Source of the DNA: Sergeia podlipaevii
Lineage: Eukaryota > Euglenozoa > Kinetoplastea > Trypanosomatida > Trypanosomatidae
Direction: 5' to 3'
Assembly (NCBI GenBank): GCA_030849805.1
Contig: JASANZ010002165.1
Location: 1 to 60,700, forward strand
Length of the DNA stretch: 60,700 bases
A program made the translations under genes and the position numbers. The notes below the pieces were generated by a model. It was not told the origin of the DNA, made no database searches, and saw nothing but the letters and a program-made list of their open reading frames with translations. Positions 10,215 to 18,649 of the stretch are shown in pieces; within the stretch, counting starts at the first letter, position 1; each line of letters opens with the position of its first letter.

Positions 10215-10595
10215 TTACTCCTCGCCAGCGAACTTGATGAAAAACAGCTTGTAGTGCTCAGTAAAGTTCTGCTGAAGAGCAGTGTTGTTGCGCATGTTGG
10301 AAGCCTGGCTGGAGACAAGAGTCCAGTCGCCCTCCTCCTCGAGGGCATCGAGCAGAAGGACCATCAAGCGGGAAATACCGTCGGTATCACAGAACTGGGC
10401 ATCGAGCTTGATGTACCAGTGATCAGGGTTAGAGAGGTACTGGAACTGAGGTGGGTTCGCACGAATGCTGCGAGTAGAAGTGGTGGAAGTGGGGATAACC
10501 TCGTTTAGGCGGTCAATGGTACTCTCCTTGATGGGGCCCACAATGGAGATCTCAGGGCAGTTGAAAGAAAGGTTAATCACGAGGTTCTTGGACAT
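10215..10595 (-). CDS. Small protein of unknown function (126 residues)
   Basis: I do not recognise this protein. It is 126 residues with no signal peptide, membrane segment or low-complexity region. Alternating hydrophobic strands (LVINLSFNCPEISIVG, HWYIKLDAQF, KLFFIKFAG) and a central amphipathic helix (GISRLMVLLLDALEEEG) suggest a compact alpha/beta fold. Base composition is GC-richer than its surroundings, which supports real coding. The start ATG at 10595 is the first in frame. The gene sits between IFT57 and a PPR-like gene in the leftward unit. Confidence 0.8.
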   Translation of the reverse strand: MSKNLVINLSFNCPEISIVGPIKESTIDRLNEVIPTSTTSTRSIRANPPQFQYLSNPDHWYIKLDAQFCDTDGISRLMVLLLDALEEEGDWTLVSSQASNMRNNTALQQNFTEHYKLFFIKFAGEE

Positions 10596-11073
10596 CTTGT
10601 CTGTGTCTGAGTGAAAAACTTAGATAAAGATAAAACTGCTGAGAAAAAGCACGTAAAAATCCTTTTTAGAATGAAAAAAAATTAAGTATATATATTATTA
10701 AATAATCAGTAACAATACAAACCAATAAAAACAATTTCAAAAGAAAAAAGGAGAGATAAAGGTCATTTTATTGTATATATACACATACATATATATGTAT
10801 ATAAGAACATAATCGTGGCAACAATAGAAATGTCAATGCATTATCACTATTTTCTTTCGGCAATCTACAAATAATAGAACATTTTCAACAACAAAAATAA
10901 ACACCCTTTTTTATCAATCAAAAAATATGTCTCTATATTCAGCGCTTCTTCCATTTAAAAAGTATATATATACATATATTTATATATAAAAATACAAATA
11001 TATATATGTATATAATTCTCCCTTTTACATTTGAAAATGGAAAATATATAAATAAAAAATAAATGGATAAAAG
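10596..11073. repeat. AT-rich spacer with TA/ATA palindromic tracts
   Basis: This 478-base spacer contains dense TA and ATAT tracts at about 10771-10803 and 10963-11013. Both are largely self-complementary and could extrude hairpins. It separates the small protein gene from the PPR-like gene. No gene is recognisable. Confidence 0.6.
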
Positions 11074-12369
11074 CTACGAAAAGAAAAGCAGCGCCTTTTG
11101 CCAGTCGTTCGAATATGATGCCACTGTAGCACATATAATAGACTCCTTTTCATTCTGAGGGGTTAAATGAATAATACACTCAATGAATGATAACGCCTCC
11201 CTCCACTTACTCTGCTTTATGAGAAGAGAAATGACTGCGTCTAGTTCTGAAACAGAGAAATTCCGTGTAGAATCAACAAACGAATTTGTCTTCACTTGTT
11301 CATTTGCCTTTTCTAAAACTGCAAACAGCGATAAATCAACTTCGTTCGCCGCCAAAAAGTCAAAAACACGCTTTTGCACATCCTTTCGCTTAATCCTGGA
11401 CATACTTTTAGACAAAATACTAAGAAACTTATTCAAATGTGAACAGTTTTGTGTTTGTGGGAACACACCCATAAACAAAAGACACGTACTTTCAAATGAT
11501 TTGGTTGGAATGGAATGACAACCAATGATAGAAAGATTCTCTAAGCAATTCAAGCAAACAGAGATATCCTGTTCAATAAGAGCACAAAAAAGAATCGAGC
11601 GATTAAGTGAGGCAGAATGTGAGTATAACGGAGCCTTTTTTGCCCACTCAAGTACCTTCTTATAATGTCCACCCCCATAAATAGTTCGTGCAACAGCATA
11701 CTCACGCAGCTTCTCTCTCGTGGAGCTGCCTACATGTTGCTCCATGCCCTCCAGCATCTTGACAGCATCTGCCCACTGCCTATTTAATGGAAAAGCTCTA
11801 CATACCGTTGATGCAATACCACAGTACTGTGATCGTTCTTCTAAAGGTAAATAATTAGGATTACGTGATAATTCAGTGATATCCTGAAGCGCGTTTTCAA
11901 TCAGTGCCCCGCGTGCGCACACATTAGCTACAGTAAGTTCTTTTTCTTCTTTCATCTCTGCATTGGGTGGGACACTAAGAAGTTTCGAAACTACCATTAA
12001 CGATTGTTCCCAATATCCGTTGGCAACGAGAAATTGAGACAAATTTTCACAAATTTCTCCTGTGTTTTCACTCGCTGCACTCCATTCAAACATTTTTATC
12101 GCCATTTTCCACCGATTGTGATTAACTAATGCTTTTAAAATTAATGCTGTAGTTGGAACTTCCTCCGCATTAAAAATCGATGCCCATTTTTCCAATTCCC
12201 TATCAGCCCCAACTTTTTTACTAAAAAGAAGACCAACGCGCTGTGAATGCTCTGTTTCAAGAGCTGATCCACACTCAATCAAAGAACGTTGAAAATGTGC
12301 AAGAGCATTTTGCCATGAAACCGAATGAATGGAAGAAACCAGTGGAGCTATAATTTTTGTGTGGTGCAT
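11074..12369 (-). CDS. PPR-like helical-repeat protein
   Basis: This 431-residue protein is built almost entirely of paired amphipathic helices spaced about 35 residues apart. Repeat starts resemble the pentatricopeptide pattern: SWQNALAHFQRSL, RWKMAIKMFEWSA, YWEQSLMVVSKLL, QWADAVKMLEGM and KWREALSFIECI. In kinetoplastids PPR proteins are mainly mitochondrial and act in mitoribosome assembly and in RNA processing and stability. I infer the same here without a clear presequence. The gene ends directly after a last repeat-like segment (DWQKALLFFS). It is the first gene of the leftward unit, about 290 bases from the nearer strand-switch element. Its third codon positions are visibly AT-rich (many AAT, AAA, TTT) compared with all its neighbours. 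TPR or a related alpha-solenoid is the alternative. Confidence 0.75.
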   Translation of the reverse strand: MHHTKIIAPLVSSIHSVSWQNALAHFQRSLIECGSALETEHSQRVGLLFSKKVGADRELEKWASIFNAEEVPTTALILKALVNHNRWKMAIKMFEWSAASENTGEICENLSQFLVANGYWEQSLMVVSKLLSVPPNAEMKEEKELTVANVCARGALIENALQDITELSRNPNYLPLEERSQYCGIASTVCRAFPLNRQWADAVKMLEGMEQHVGSSTREKLREYAVARTIYGGGHYKKVLEWAKKAPLYSHSASLNRSILFCALIEQDISVCLNCLENLSIIGCHSIPTKSFESTCLLFMGVFPQTQNCSHLNKFLSILSKSMSRIKRKDVQKRVFDFLAANEVDLSLFAVLEKANEQVKTNSFVDSTRNFSVSELDAVISLLIKQSKWREALSFIECIIHLTPQNEKESIICATVASYSNDWQKALLFFS

Positions 12370-12652
12370 ACTGTTTCAAAAAGCATATTTGAAGTAATAC
12401 AATATCTATTAATTACTAATAAGTTCTATTATACAAAAAAAAATGTACCACGTACAACTATTAAGGTTTGTTCCTATATATAGCGCTACCCACATGAATT
12501 TATATAAAGAAAAAAGGGCCATAAATAATATTAGCAATTCGAAGAAGAAAACGGTAGCGATAAACAACCAAGCAATGCAAGAGTTATGTACTCAGAGAGT
12601 CAGAAAACACCCATATGAGTGCTACTTCATTTTATCATTAGTGGTGTTTCTG

Positions 12653-12689
12653 TCACTCCCCCCCCCCCTCCTCCACGCACACTCACAGC
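12653..12689 (-). promoter_or_regulatory. Left GT-rich/poly-G element of the strand switch
   Basis: Read on the minus strand, this segment is a GT-rich stretch (GTGAGTGTGCGTGGAGGA) followed by a run of 11 G (complement of the C-run at 12658-12668). It points into the leftward unit. G-runs on the coding strand of divergent strand switches have been linked to transcription initiation in trypanosomatids. The assignment here is by pattern only. Confidence 0.5.
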
Positions 12690-12770
12690 TTTTTAAGAGC
12701 CACAACGCACACCTGACAACACACCTACTGTGTCGAAAGAAGACATAGAGAAAGAGCGTCACTTTGTTGA

Positions 12771-12804
12771 GCGTGTGTGTTTGTGTTTTGGAGGGGGGGG
12801 GGAC
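12771..12804 (+). promoter_or_regulatory. Right GT-rich/poly-G element of the strand switch
   Basis: On the plus strand a GT-rich stretch (GCGTGTGTGTTTGTGTTTTG) leads into GGA and a run of 10 G at 12793-12802. It mirrors the left element in orientation and composition and points into the rightward unit. Confidence 0.5.
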
Positions 12805-13041
12805 TCGTTTGGGACTACGCTTCCGGATGATGGCGCTGGTGGGAGTTCTTTTTTTCATGGCAAAATGCATACAAGAATTATCTAGAAGAGCTCAATTTTG
12901 TTCTAACAGAACTTTAACTATGCTCTTGCAAAATGGTCTCGCCATTCTGTGAAAAAGCTGTTCTGCGCTTAAACGATGAATTGGTTTCTTCTTTGTTCTG
13001 TTCCATTTCCATTGCTTCATAGCTTCTCTGTGTTCTTTGCG

Positions 13042-13067
13042 CTTCTTTTTTTCTTTTTTTTCTCCAG
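13042..13067 (+). promoter_or_regulatory. Candidate trans-splice acceptor for the RRM/RGG gene
   Basis: An almost pure pyrimidine tract (13042-13065) is followed by AG at 13066-13067, giving a leader of about 91 bases before the ATG at 13159. Splicing here would remove the upstream in-frame ATG at 12976, which supports the downstream start. Confidence 0.6.
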
Positions 13068-13158
13068 CCCTGTTGTAAGAGAAATAGAACCCAGTACTAC
13101 CAATCTCGCATCGACTTTTTGTCATATACCAACAGATATACTTTTTTTTCAAGAAACA

Positions 13159-13944
13159 ATGGACGCTAGACTCATTTGCGCTTCATGCCATACAACAGAT
13201 TTTCCTGCTGTTGAGGCTGCTCTTCGTGAGTGGGACGAGGTAGAAGCGGTTGGCTCGTTTCGTGAGAAGCAGAACAACAAGGGTGACCTTACCAGTGTTT
13301 TCGTCACGTTCCGCGACGAAGCTGCCGCCAAGGCCGCTGGACCCAAGTTGGAGAAGATCCCTGGCATCATCAGCAAGTCAAACAGCGACTCTGACAAGAG
13401 CACCACTAGCAAGTCTCGTCAGAAGAAGACCAAGAATCTCGCCAGCGAATTTCTGAAGTACGAATCGTATGAAGATCGGAAGCGCTCTGAGGAAAAGGCG
13501 CGCAAGGATGCTGAGCACCAAAAGGCCAATGACAGCAACAGCGAGCAAAAGGCTGAAGGCCGCGGCCGTGGCGGTCGTTCTGGTCGCGGTGGTCGCGGCG
13601 GACGTGCTGGTGGACGTGCAGGTTGTGGTGCAGTCGAGAGTCAGCAGCAGATGCGTCGCCAGCAGCGCCAGCGACTTCCTCCCATTGAGGCGAACGTTGC
13701 TTTTGTTGACAATGTTCCTTTTGGCGTCACCAACAGCCACCTCATGGACCTGTTTGGCGCTTACGGCCGCATTCTTGACATCAACCGCCTTGAGCTTATG
13801 GCGATGGTATGCTACGATAACCCCGAATCTGTTCAGCAGTGCATTCAGCACCTCAATGGTACTCGTATCAATGGCAGCATCATCACTGTAAGTAGCGGAA
13901 CCGTACGAATCCCTGGCCACATTGCTATGCAGATGGGAATTTAA
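13159..13944 (+). CDS. RRM and RGG-box RNA-binding protein
   Basis: This is a 261-residue protein and the first gene of the rightward unit. The start at 13159 is preferred over an in-frame ATG at 12976 because the extra 61 residues translate a pyrimidine tract. Order of parts: an N-terminal alpha/beta segment (about 1-75) that resembles a degenerate RRM; a Lys/Glu-rich linker; an RG-rich box (about 135-155, GRGGRSGRGGRGG), a likely arginine-methylation and RNA-contact region; a Gln-rich bridge; and a C-terminal RRM (about 175-250). In that RRM the RNP2 strand is clear (AFVDNVPFG), but the RNP1 strand (LMAMVCYD) lacks the usual aromatic pair. A post-transcriptional role in mRNA fate is likely. 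The exact family is not recognised. Confidence 0.82.
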   Translation: MDARLICASCHTTDFPAVEAALREWDEVEAVGSFREKQNNKGDLTSVFVTFRDEAAAKAAGPKLEKIPGIISKSNSDSDKSTTSKSRQKKTKNLASEFLKYESYEDRKRSEEKARKDAEHQKANDSNSEQKAEGRGRGGRSGRGGRGGRAGGRAGCGAVESQQQMRRQQRQRLPPIEANVAFVDNVPFGVTNSHLMDLFGAYGRILDINRLELMAMVCYDNPESVQQCIQHLNGTRINGSIITVSSGTVRIPGHIAMQMGI

Positions 13945-14450
13945 ATGATACCTTTAAACATACTAAATATCTAAATCGCAACTTGCGAAACACGGGCGTG
14001 AGCTGAAATACCATCTATCTTTTTTCGCATATAACAAGATCAGTGCCAATACCCTTTTTGTTTGTTTGGTTGGTTCAGTATGTAGCCCTTGCCGTATAAT
14101 CAAGTGAAAATGGGAAGAAATTTTTATTGTGCTAAATGAAAAGCAAACAAACGAAAAAGAGCAACAACACGAAGAATAAACAAGGCATCGCTACGCAGAA
14201 TACTAATGGGTTTCTGAAGTGCTGTGCCGCAGACCAGATTTGAGGCAGATCGATGCAGTATGTAACAGCTTTCCAGTTCGAATAGTTTAGCGCTCTTACC
14301 TAATGCAACAAACATACATGCACTTTTTTTTAAAAAAAATCCCGCTCATTTTTTTCTTTTCTCTCTTTCTCTCTATACGTTTTGTTTATGAAAACACTCA
14401 TTTTCTGCCTTTGCTCTTGGAATCTCTGCGCAAAGAAATCGAGAGCCAAA
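13945..14450. other. AT-rich spacer
   Basis: 506 bases with a pyrimidine-rich stretch at 14347-14385 (TTTTTTCTTTTCTCTCTTTCTCTC) that probably directs trans-splicing of the downstream gene. Nothing else is recognised. Confidence 0.6.
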
Positions 14451-15023
14451 ATGCGCCGCACTTTTAGAGTTCTTGATCAAACAACAGGGCCTCACAAGGC
14501 CTACAAGTATTCTTATATGCCAGATCCCCGTAAGTTAGCTCCAATTGAAAGCACCCAACGGTCTGAAATCCTCCCCATTGCCATTCGTCCCCCTACTGCG
14601 TTTGTACCTAACCATGAAGTGTTTCTTGAAAAAGCAGACATTCATCGTCTCAAGCCGACGAGCGACTTCAAGGCAACTTTTAAGGACTGGAACGATATGA
14701 TGACGTGCGACAAGCGGCAGCTGCGCACACGTGGAGTACCTATGATGACCAGAAGAGCAATTCGAGCTGCGGTGTTAGCATTTCAGAATGGAAATCCACC
14801 GGAGCGCTTTGATACAAAAGAGGAATGGCTTTACTATAAACAGTTCAAGACAAAGGACTATAGTTATCGTGTAATTCCCGAGCTACCAGAGAAATATAGG
14901 CCGCACCAGAACGGCATTGATCAAGCTCCTGTTCCCGACTACAACGATATAAACCAAATGCCGGTTTGGGCTATAAACGAGGAAAAGCGTCTTGCTATGA
15001 AGAAGAATGGGGGAGCAAAGTAG
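14451..15023 (+). CDS. Probable mitochondrial protein with IGR/mS41-like motif
   Basis: This 190-residue basic protein starts at MRRTFRVLDQ. An in-frame ATG 69 bases upstream (14382) would add a hydrophobic, Cys-rich stretch translated from the leader, so I chose 14451. The middle (about residues 75-115) reads DWNDMMTCDKRQLRTRGVP followed by MMTRRAIRAAVLAFQNG. That resembles the IGR motif of the mitoribosomal small-subunit protein mS41, where a Trp-containing helix precedes 'L+..GiP...RR.Il....F..G'. The N-terminus and Pro/Arg-rich segments suit a mitoribosomal or mitochondrial matrix protein. The C-terminal tail is rich in Tyr, Pro and Lys. The link to mS41 rests on a short motif. A lineage-specific mitochondrial protein is the alternative. 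Confidence 0.7.
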   Translation: MRRTFRVLDQTTGPHKAYKYSYMPDPRKLAPIESTQRSEILPIAIRPPTAFVPNHEVFLEKADIHRLKPTSDFKATFKDWNDMMTCDKRQLRTRGVPMMTRRAIRAAVLAFQNGNPPERFDTKEEWLYYKQFKTKDYSYRVIPELPEKYRPHQNGIDQAPVPDYNDINQMPVWAINEEKRLAMKKNGGAK

Positions 15024-15325
15024 TGATTTAGGTTTTTTGTTACAAACATAATATGATGCAATTGAATGACAAGTATTCTTTCTCATGGTGAATATACCAT
15101 TGTAGTTGAGGGTAACATATGTGCTTTGCCACATTTTATTCATGGACTCAGGCTTTTTTGTGTGTATGTGTTGCTATTCCTTTACTTCTTTCATATTGCT
15201 ACTTTCGGGAAAAAAAGAAAACTTCTCTCCCTTTTTCATTTCTTGATGATTGTTTGCTTTACTTTGAAGTTTTTTTCTATATCTTAAAGGAAAAGAGGTT
15301 GTACACAAGTGAACAAAAAAGAAAA
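15024..15325. other. AT-rich spacer
   Basis: 302 bases. Several T/C-rich tracts (15175-15245) lie upstream of CCDC40 and are candidate splice signals. No gene is recognised. Confidence 0.5.
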
Positions 15326-17953
15326 ATGTCGGATCCAAATGAAGAGATCGATTATGAGAGCGCCAGCGACATCTCTGAAATGGACCCTGAGTCCGACGTT
15401 CTGGCACCCGTGCAGCAACGCATTGAGGCGCAGCTGAGAAAGCACCTTCAGGAAGTATCCCAGCAACTGCACGAAACCGAAAACGAACTTAGTGCTGTTG
15501 GTAAAGAGCGAGAGAACTGTGGTGTTGAGCTTTACAATGCTCAACAACACTTGGCCAAGCTACAGGAGACGCTAGAGAAGCACCATCAGAAGCATGCTTC
15601 TACTCAGCAGGAGCATGAGGAGAAGCTGGTTCAACGCGATGAGTTGTCCAAGGACTCCGAGGCGCTGCAGAAGAAGGTGGAAGATATACACAAGCAATAT
15701 AATAAGCACCAAGATGAGCTTGCCAAGCTTACTGAAACCCTTGTGAAGGTTGAGAACTTTAACGCTGAGCTGAAAAACGAGGTTGAGCTTGAGCGACGCG
15801 CTGCGCACAAGACCGAGAGTGACATCACCAAGCTTGAAAAGGAGAAGCTCAGACAGGATACACTTGTGAGCACGCTACAGGACCGTATCAAGCTCCTTGA
15901 GGATCAATCAGCCCTCCTCAAGGAACAGATCACTAGTCAGAAGCATGAGACGAGGACCGCACGTGATACGCTCGCAGAGGCCATGTCAGAGATGGAAGCA
16001 ATCAACTACGAAAAAAAGCAGCTCGTCCAGCAATGGAAGAGCTCTCTGATTGGCATGCAGCGCCGTCACGATGCCTTGAGGAAGACTGAAGAGGCACTAC
16101 AAAAGCAGAAGGACGATCTCCAGGTTCTCGAGAATGAGATTGGTGGCTTCCGTCGTGACATTCGTTCTGTGGAGACAGAAAACGCCAAGTTGACTGAGTT
16201 TATGTCACGTGTGGACAACGAAATTGTCATTCTTGAGAAGCAGATGGACGCCCTCTTGGAGAGACGCGATAGAAATGCCGAGGCTCACGCTCTGCTTAAG
16301 AGCTCAATAGACAAGACAACACAAGAGAGCAAGGGTGTGGAGCAGGAGATCAAAGTGAAGAACTCCGAAGTGGCCGAAATAGAGAAGCAGATTCACAAGC
16401 ACGCCAAGGCAATTGTAGATATGGAAAATAAAGTGTTGGAGCATCTTAGCAAGCAGACAACATTGAAGCAAGAAAGCCAGGGTGCACTACACGACATCGA
16501 AAAGATCAAGGAAACCATCAGGTCGAAGGAACTGCAGGTTACACAAATGGAGAACGAGCTGGCGCGGATTCGTGTAGATACGCTTCAGGCAAAGGCATAC
16601 AATGAGACGCTGCAGAGTACCCTTGAGGACTTGGAGAAGGAACTGCAGTCGCGCGGTGTCATGATTGAAAGGATGCAGGTAGACATTCGCCGCCACAACG
16701 ACGAGATCGATCGCAAGCAGAAGCAACTTGATCAGCTCAACCATCACTATGAGCAAATCATCAGTGCCTATGACGGTGAGTCGGGGGAACACGTTGGCCC
16801 GCTGGAGGCTACCATCAACAGTCTTTCCAAGGCCATCACTGCAAAGTCGAATGAGAATGAGGCTTTGCAGCAGGAGTGGATCAAGCTCCAGACAGAATTG
16901 GTTGGCTGCAAGAACACCATCAATGAGATTAACGAGGAGATTCTCGATTCGCAGGCAAAGGGAACCATTCTGGACCAGAAGAGGCAAAGACTGCTGAGCA
17001 ATATTGGCTCACAAAAACAGGAAATTACTGCACTCGAAAAGAAGGCTGATGCAATGCACCTTGAGATGAAGCGCGTCAATACACTGCTGAGTAAGAATAA
17101 CGAGACGAAGGATGTCGTCGCCAACGATGCTTTTTTGCTAGAGAACGATCTTATTCGACGCCTGGAAGAAAAGAAACGCGAAGCTATTCAGCTGGAGAAG
17201 AAAGTTGAGGACACTAGGGAGGCCAAGAGTGATGTTATGCAGCAAATTATGGACTGTGAGCGCGACATTATGTTCTGGGAGCGCAAACTTCAGATCGCGC
17301 GTGAGACTGAGATGGCCTTGGATCCCACGATTGGCAAGGCAGAGATAGAGAAGATGAAGAAGGAAATCGGTTTTATGGAACAGCGCATGACCCAGCTGCA
17401 GCGTGAACAAAAGTTCCTTATTGAAGAGATGCAAAAGCTTATAGATCACCGTGAGATTATTCGAACCAAGGGCAAGGCTGTTCAGAGCGCTGCGCAGAAC
17501 AACAACCGCGGCACAACGCGTCTGGCAGTAGACAAGGAGAACGCTCGTTTGTTTAAGGAGTTGAACGTGAAGAGGCAAGAAGCACAAGCGAAGGAGCGCC
17601 TTATCAAGGAAAGTTTGGCCGAGGTGGATCGCACAGCCTCTGAGGTGGACCGTACACATCAAGAAATTGAGAGGATTGATGAGCAGCTCGAGAACTTGCA
17701 GGCACAACTCGTCGCGACCCAAAAGGAGCGCGAACGCGCTGAGGACGAGAAGCGCCTCAAGCAAAACAGCCTGCAGAGGCTTCGTGATGGTGAGAAGGGA
17801 GCGTACAAGCTCTCATGCTATCCTGAGGAAGCGGAGGCGGAGACTGCACGCCTTGAGGAGGGCCGTCGGACAGCGGTGGGTATCATGGAGGAGCTAGCGA
17901 GTCAATTCCCCGACCTCCTCCCGGACCTGCAAGATCTCATGTCAATGGTTTAA
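15326..17953 (+). CDS. CCDC40: Axonemal ruler protein CCDC40
   Basis: This 875-residue protein is coiled coil from about residue 40 to the end. The start at MSDPNEEIDYESASDISEMD is preferred to an in-frame upstream ATG (15119) whose extension is translated from leader pyrimidine tracts. Family signatures are present. 'AINYEKKQLVQQWKSSLIGMQ' followed by RRHDALRKTEEAL matches the conserved central motif of CCDC40. The C-terminal 'GRRTAVGIMEELASQFPDLL' matches its terminal helix. With CCDC39, CCDC40 (FAP172 in Chlamydomonas) forms the 96-nm ruler on doublet microtubules, which sets the spacing of radial spokes, the dynein regulatory complex and inner dynein arms. Loss gives paralysed or disorganised flagella in other organisms. 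The frame is intact. Confidence 0.9.
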   Translation: MSDPNEEIDYESASDISEMDPESDVLAPVQQRIEAQLRKHLQEVSQQLHETENELSAVGKERENCGVELYNAQQHLAKLQETLEKHHQKHASTQQEHEEKLVQRDELSKDSEALQKKVEDIHKQYNKHQDELAKLTETLVKVENFNAELKNEVELERRAAHKTESDITKLEKEKLRQDTLVSTLQDRIKLLEDQSALLKEQITSQKHETRTARDTLAEAMSEMEAINYEKKQLVQQWKSSLIGMQRRHDALRKTEEALQKQKDDLQVLENEIGGFRRDIRSVETENAKLTEFMSRVDNEIVILEKQMDALLERRDRNAEAHALLKSSIDKTTQESKGVEQEIKVKNSEVAEIEKQIHKHAKAIVDMENKVLEHLSKQTTLKQESQGALHDIEKIKETIRSKELQVTQMENELARIRVDTLQAKAYNETLQSTLEDLEKELQSRGVMIERMQVDIRRHNDEIDRKQKQLDQLNHHYEQIISAYDGESGEHVGPLEATINSLSKAITAKSNENEALQQEWIKLQTELVGCKNTINEINEEILDSQAKGTILDQKRQRLLSNIGSQKQEITALEKKADAMHLEMKRVNTLLSKNNETKDVVANDAFLLENDLIRRLEEKKREAIQLEKKVEDTREAKSDVMQQIMDCERDIMFWERKLQIARETEMALDPTIGKAEIEKMKKEIGFMEQRMTQLQREQKFLIEEMQKLIDHREIIRTKGKAVQSAAQNNNRGTTRLAVDKENARLFKELNVKRQEAQAKERLIKESLAEVDRTASEVDRTHQEIERIDEQLENLQAQLVATQKERERAEDEKRLKQNSLQRLRDGEKGAYKLSCYPEEAEAETARLEEGRRTAVGIMEELASQFPDLLPDLQDLMSMV

Positions 17954-18649
17954 CTCAAAGGGAAGGAGGTCTGATGTTGTGGGTTATATTATTTTTGTTA
18001 TTGCATTCCTGATTCTTTTTTGTTTGTAGGTGAACGGCTGGAGCAAGAATCGAAGATTCTTTTTTTTGTTATGACAACGTCTTTTTTTTGTGTGTGTGTG
18101 CTTGCGTATGTGTGCGTTGAGGAGATGTTACGAACAAGCAGCAACACCCATGCGCGCACACACATAAATAAAAGCGGCTGAAGATGTATATCAACGTTGA
18201 TGATGTAGCAAACATGTACGATGCGTGCTCAAAAAGGGGAAAAACAACAAGCATGAGAGGAGAAAAACTGCTTTATATACGCACCTCGGCTGTATACGCA
18301 TTGGGGCTTCTTGCAACTGTTTCGCTGAAGGCAAGACTTTATAGAATACACTTATGAAGAAAAGTAAAAATGACACATGAAATGTATAGAAGACGATGAA
18401 TATTTATCTTCTTTGAGCACTGGCAGTTTTTTTTCTGTGAGAGTTGTAGCGCGTTATTGCTGATATGACAGCCAATTTACACGGTATCAATATCCAATAT
18501 AAGTATGTATTACTACATTGCTTCTTCATTTCATTTTCGTTGTCTCAATTGCGATGACATAGGCGAAAAAAAAGTATATCAATATATTAGCGTTGTCATT
18601 TTCTTGAGGCACGACAGCATAGGTCACTGCACGATAATATAGCACTAGC
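17954..18649. other. Spacer with GT-rich patches
   Basis: 696 bases between CCDC40 and the next gene. It contains a GT-rich patch at 18088-18118 and T-runs. I looked for tRNA-like boxes and coding potential and saw neither. Confidence 0.55.

Larger units (their letters stand above)
12370..13158. promoter_or_regulatory. Divergent strand-switch region (probable Pol II start zone)
   Basis: All genes to the left are on the minus strand and all genes to the right on the plus strand, so this interval separates two divergent polycistronic units. In trypanosomatids such regions are where RNA polymerase II initiates in both directions and where acetylated or variant histones collect. This sequence has no convincing gene. 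Frames at 12443-12748 and 12622-12870 overlap each other antisense and have low-complexity translations. An inverted pair of GT-rich/poly-G elements lies near the centre. No tRNA-like box pair was seen. Confidence 0.8.

Noticed and set aside
12443..12870. Overlapping frames on both strands inside the strand-switch region
   Set aside because: They are antisense to each other, contain homopolymer-derived runs and have no recognisable domain.
12370..13158. tRNA or snRNA genes at the strand switch, where trypanosomatids often place them
   Set aside because: I found no A-box/B-box pair (no GGTTCRANYCC-like motif) on either strand.
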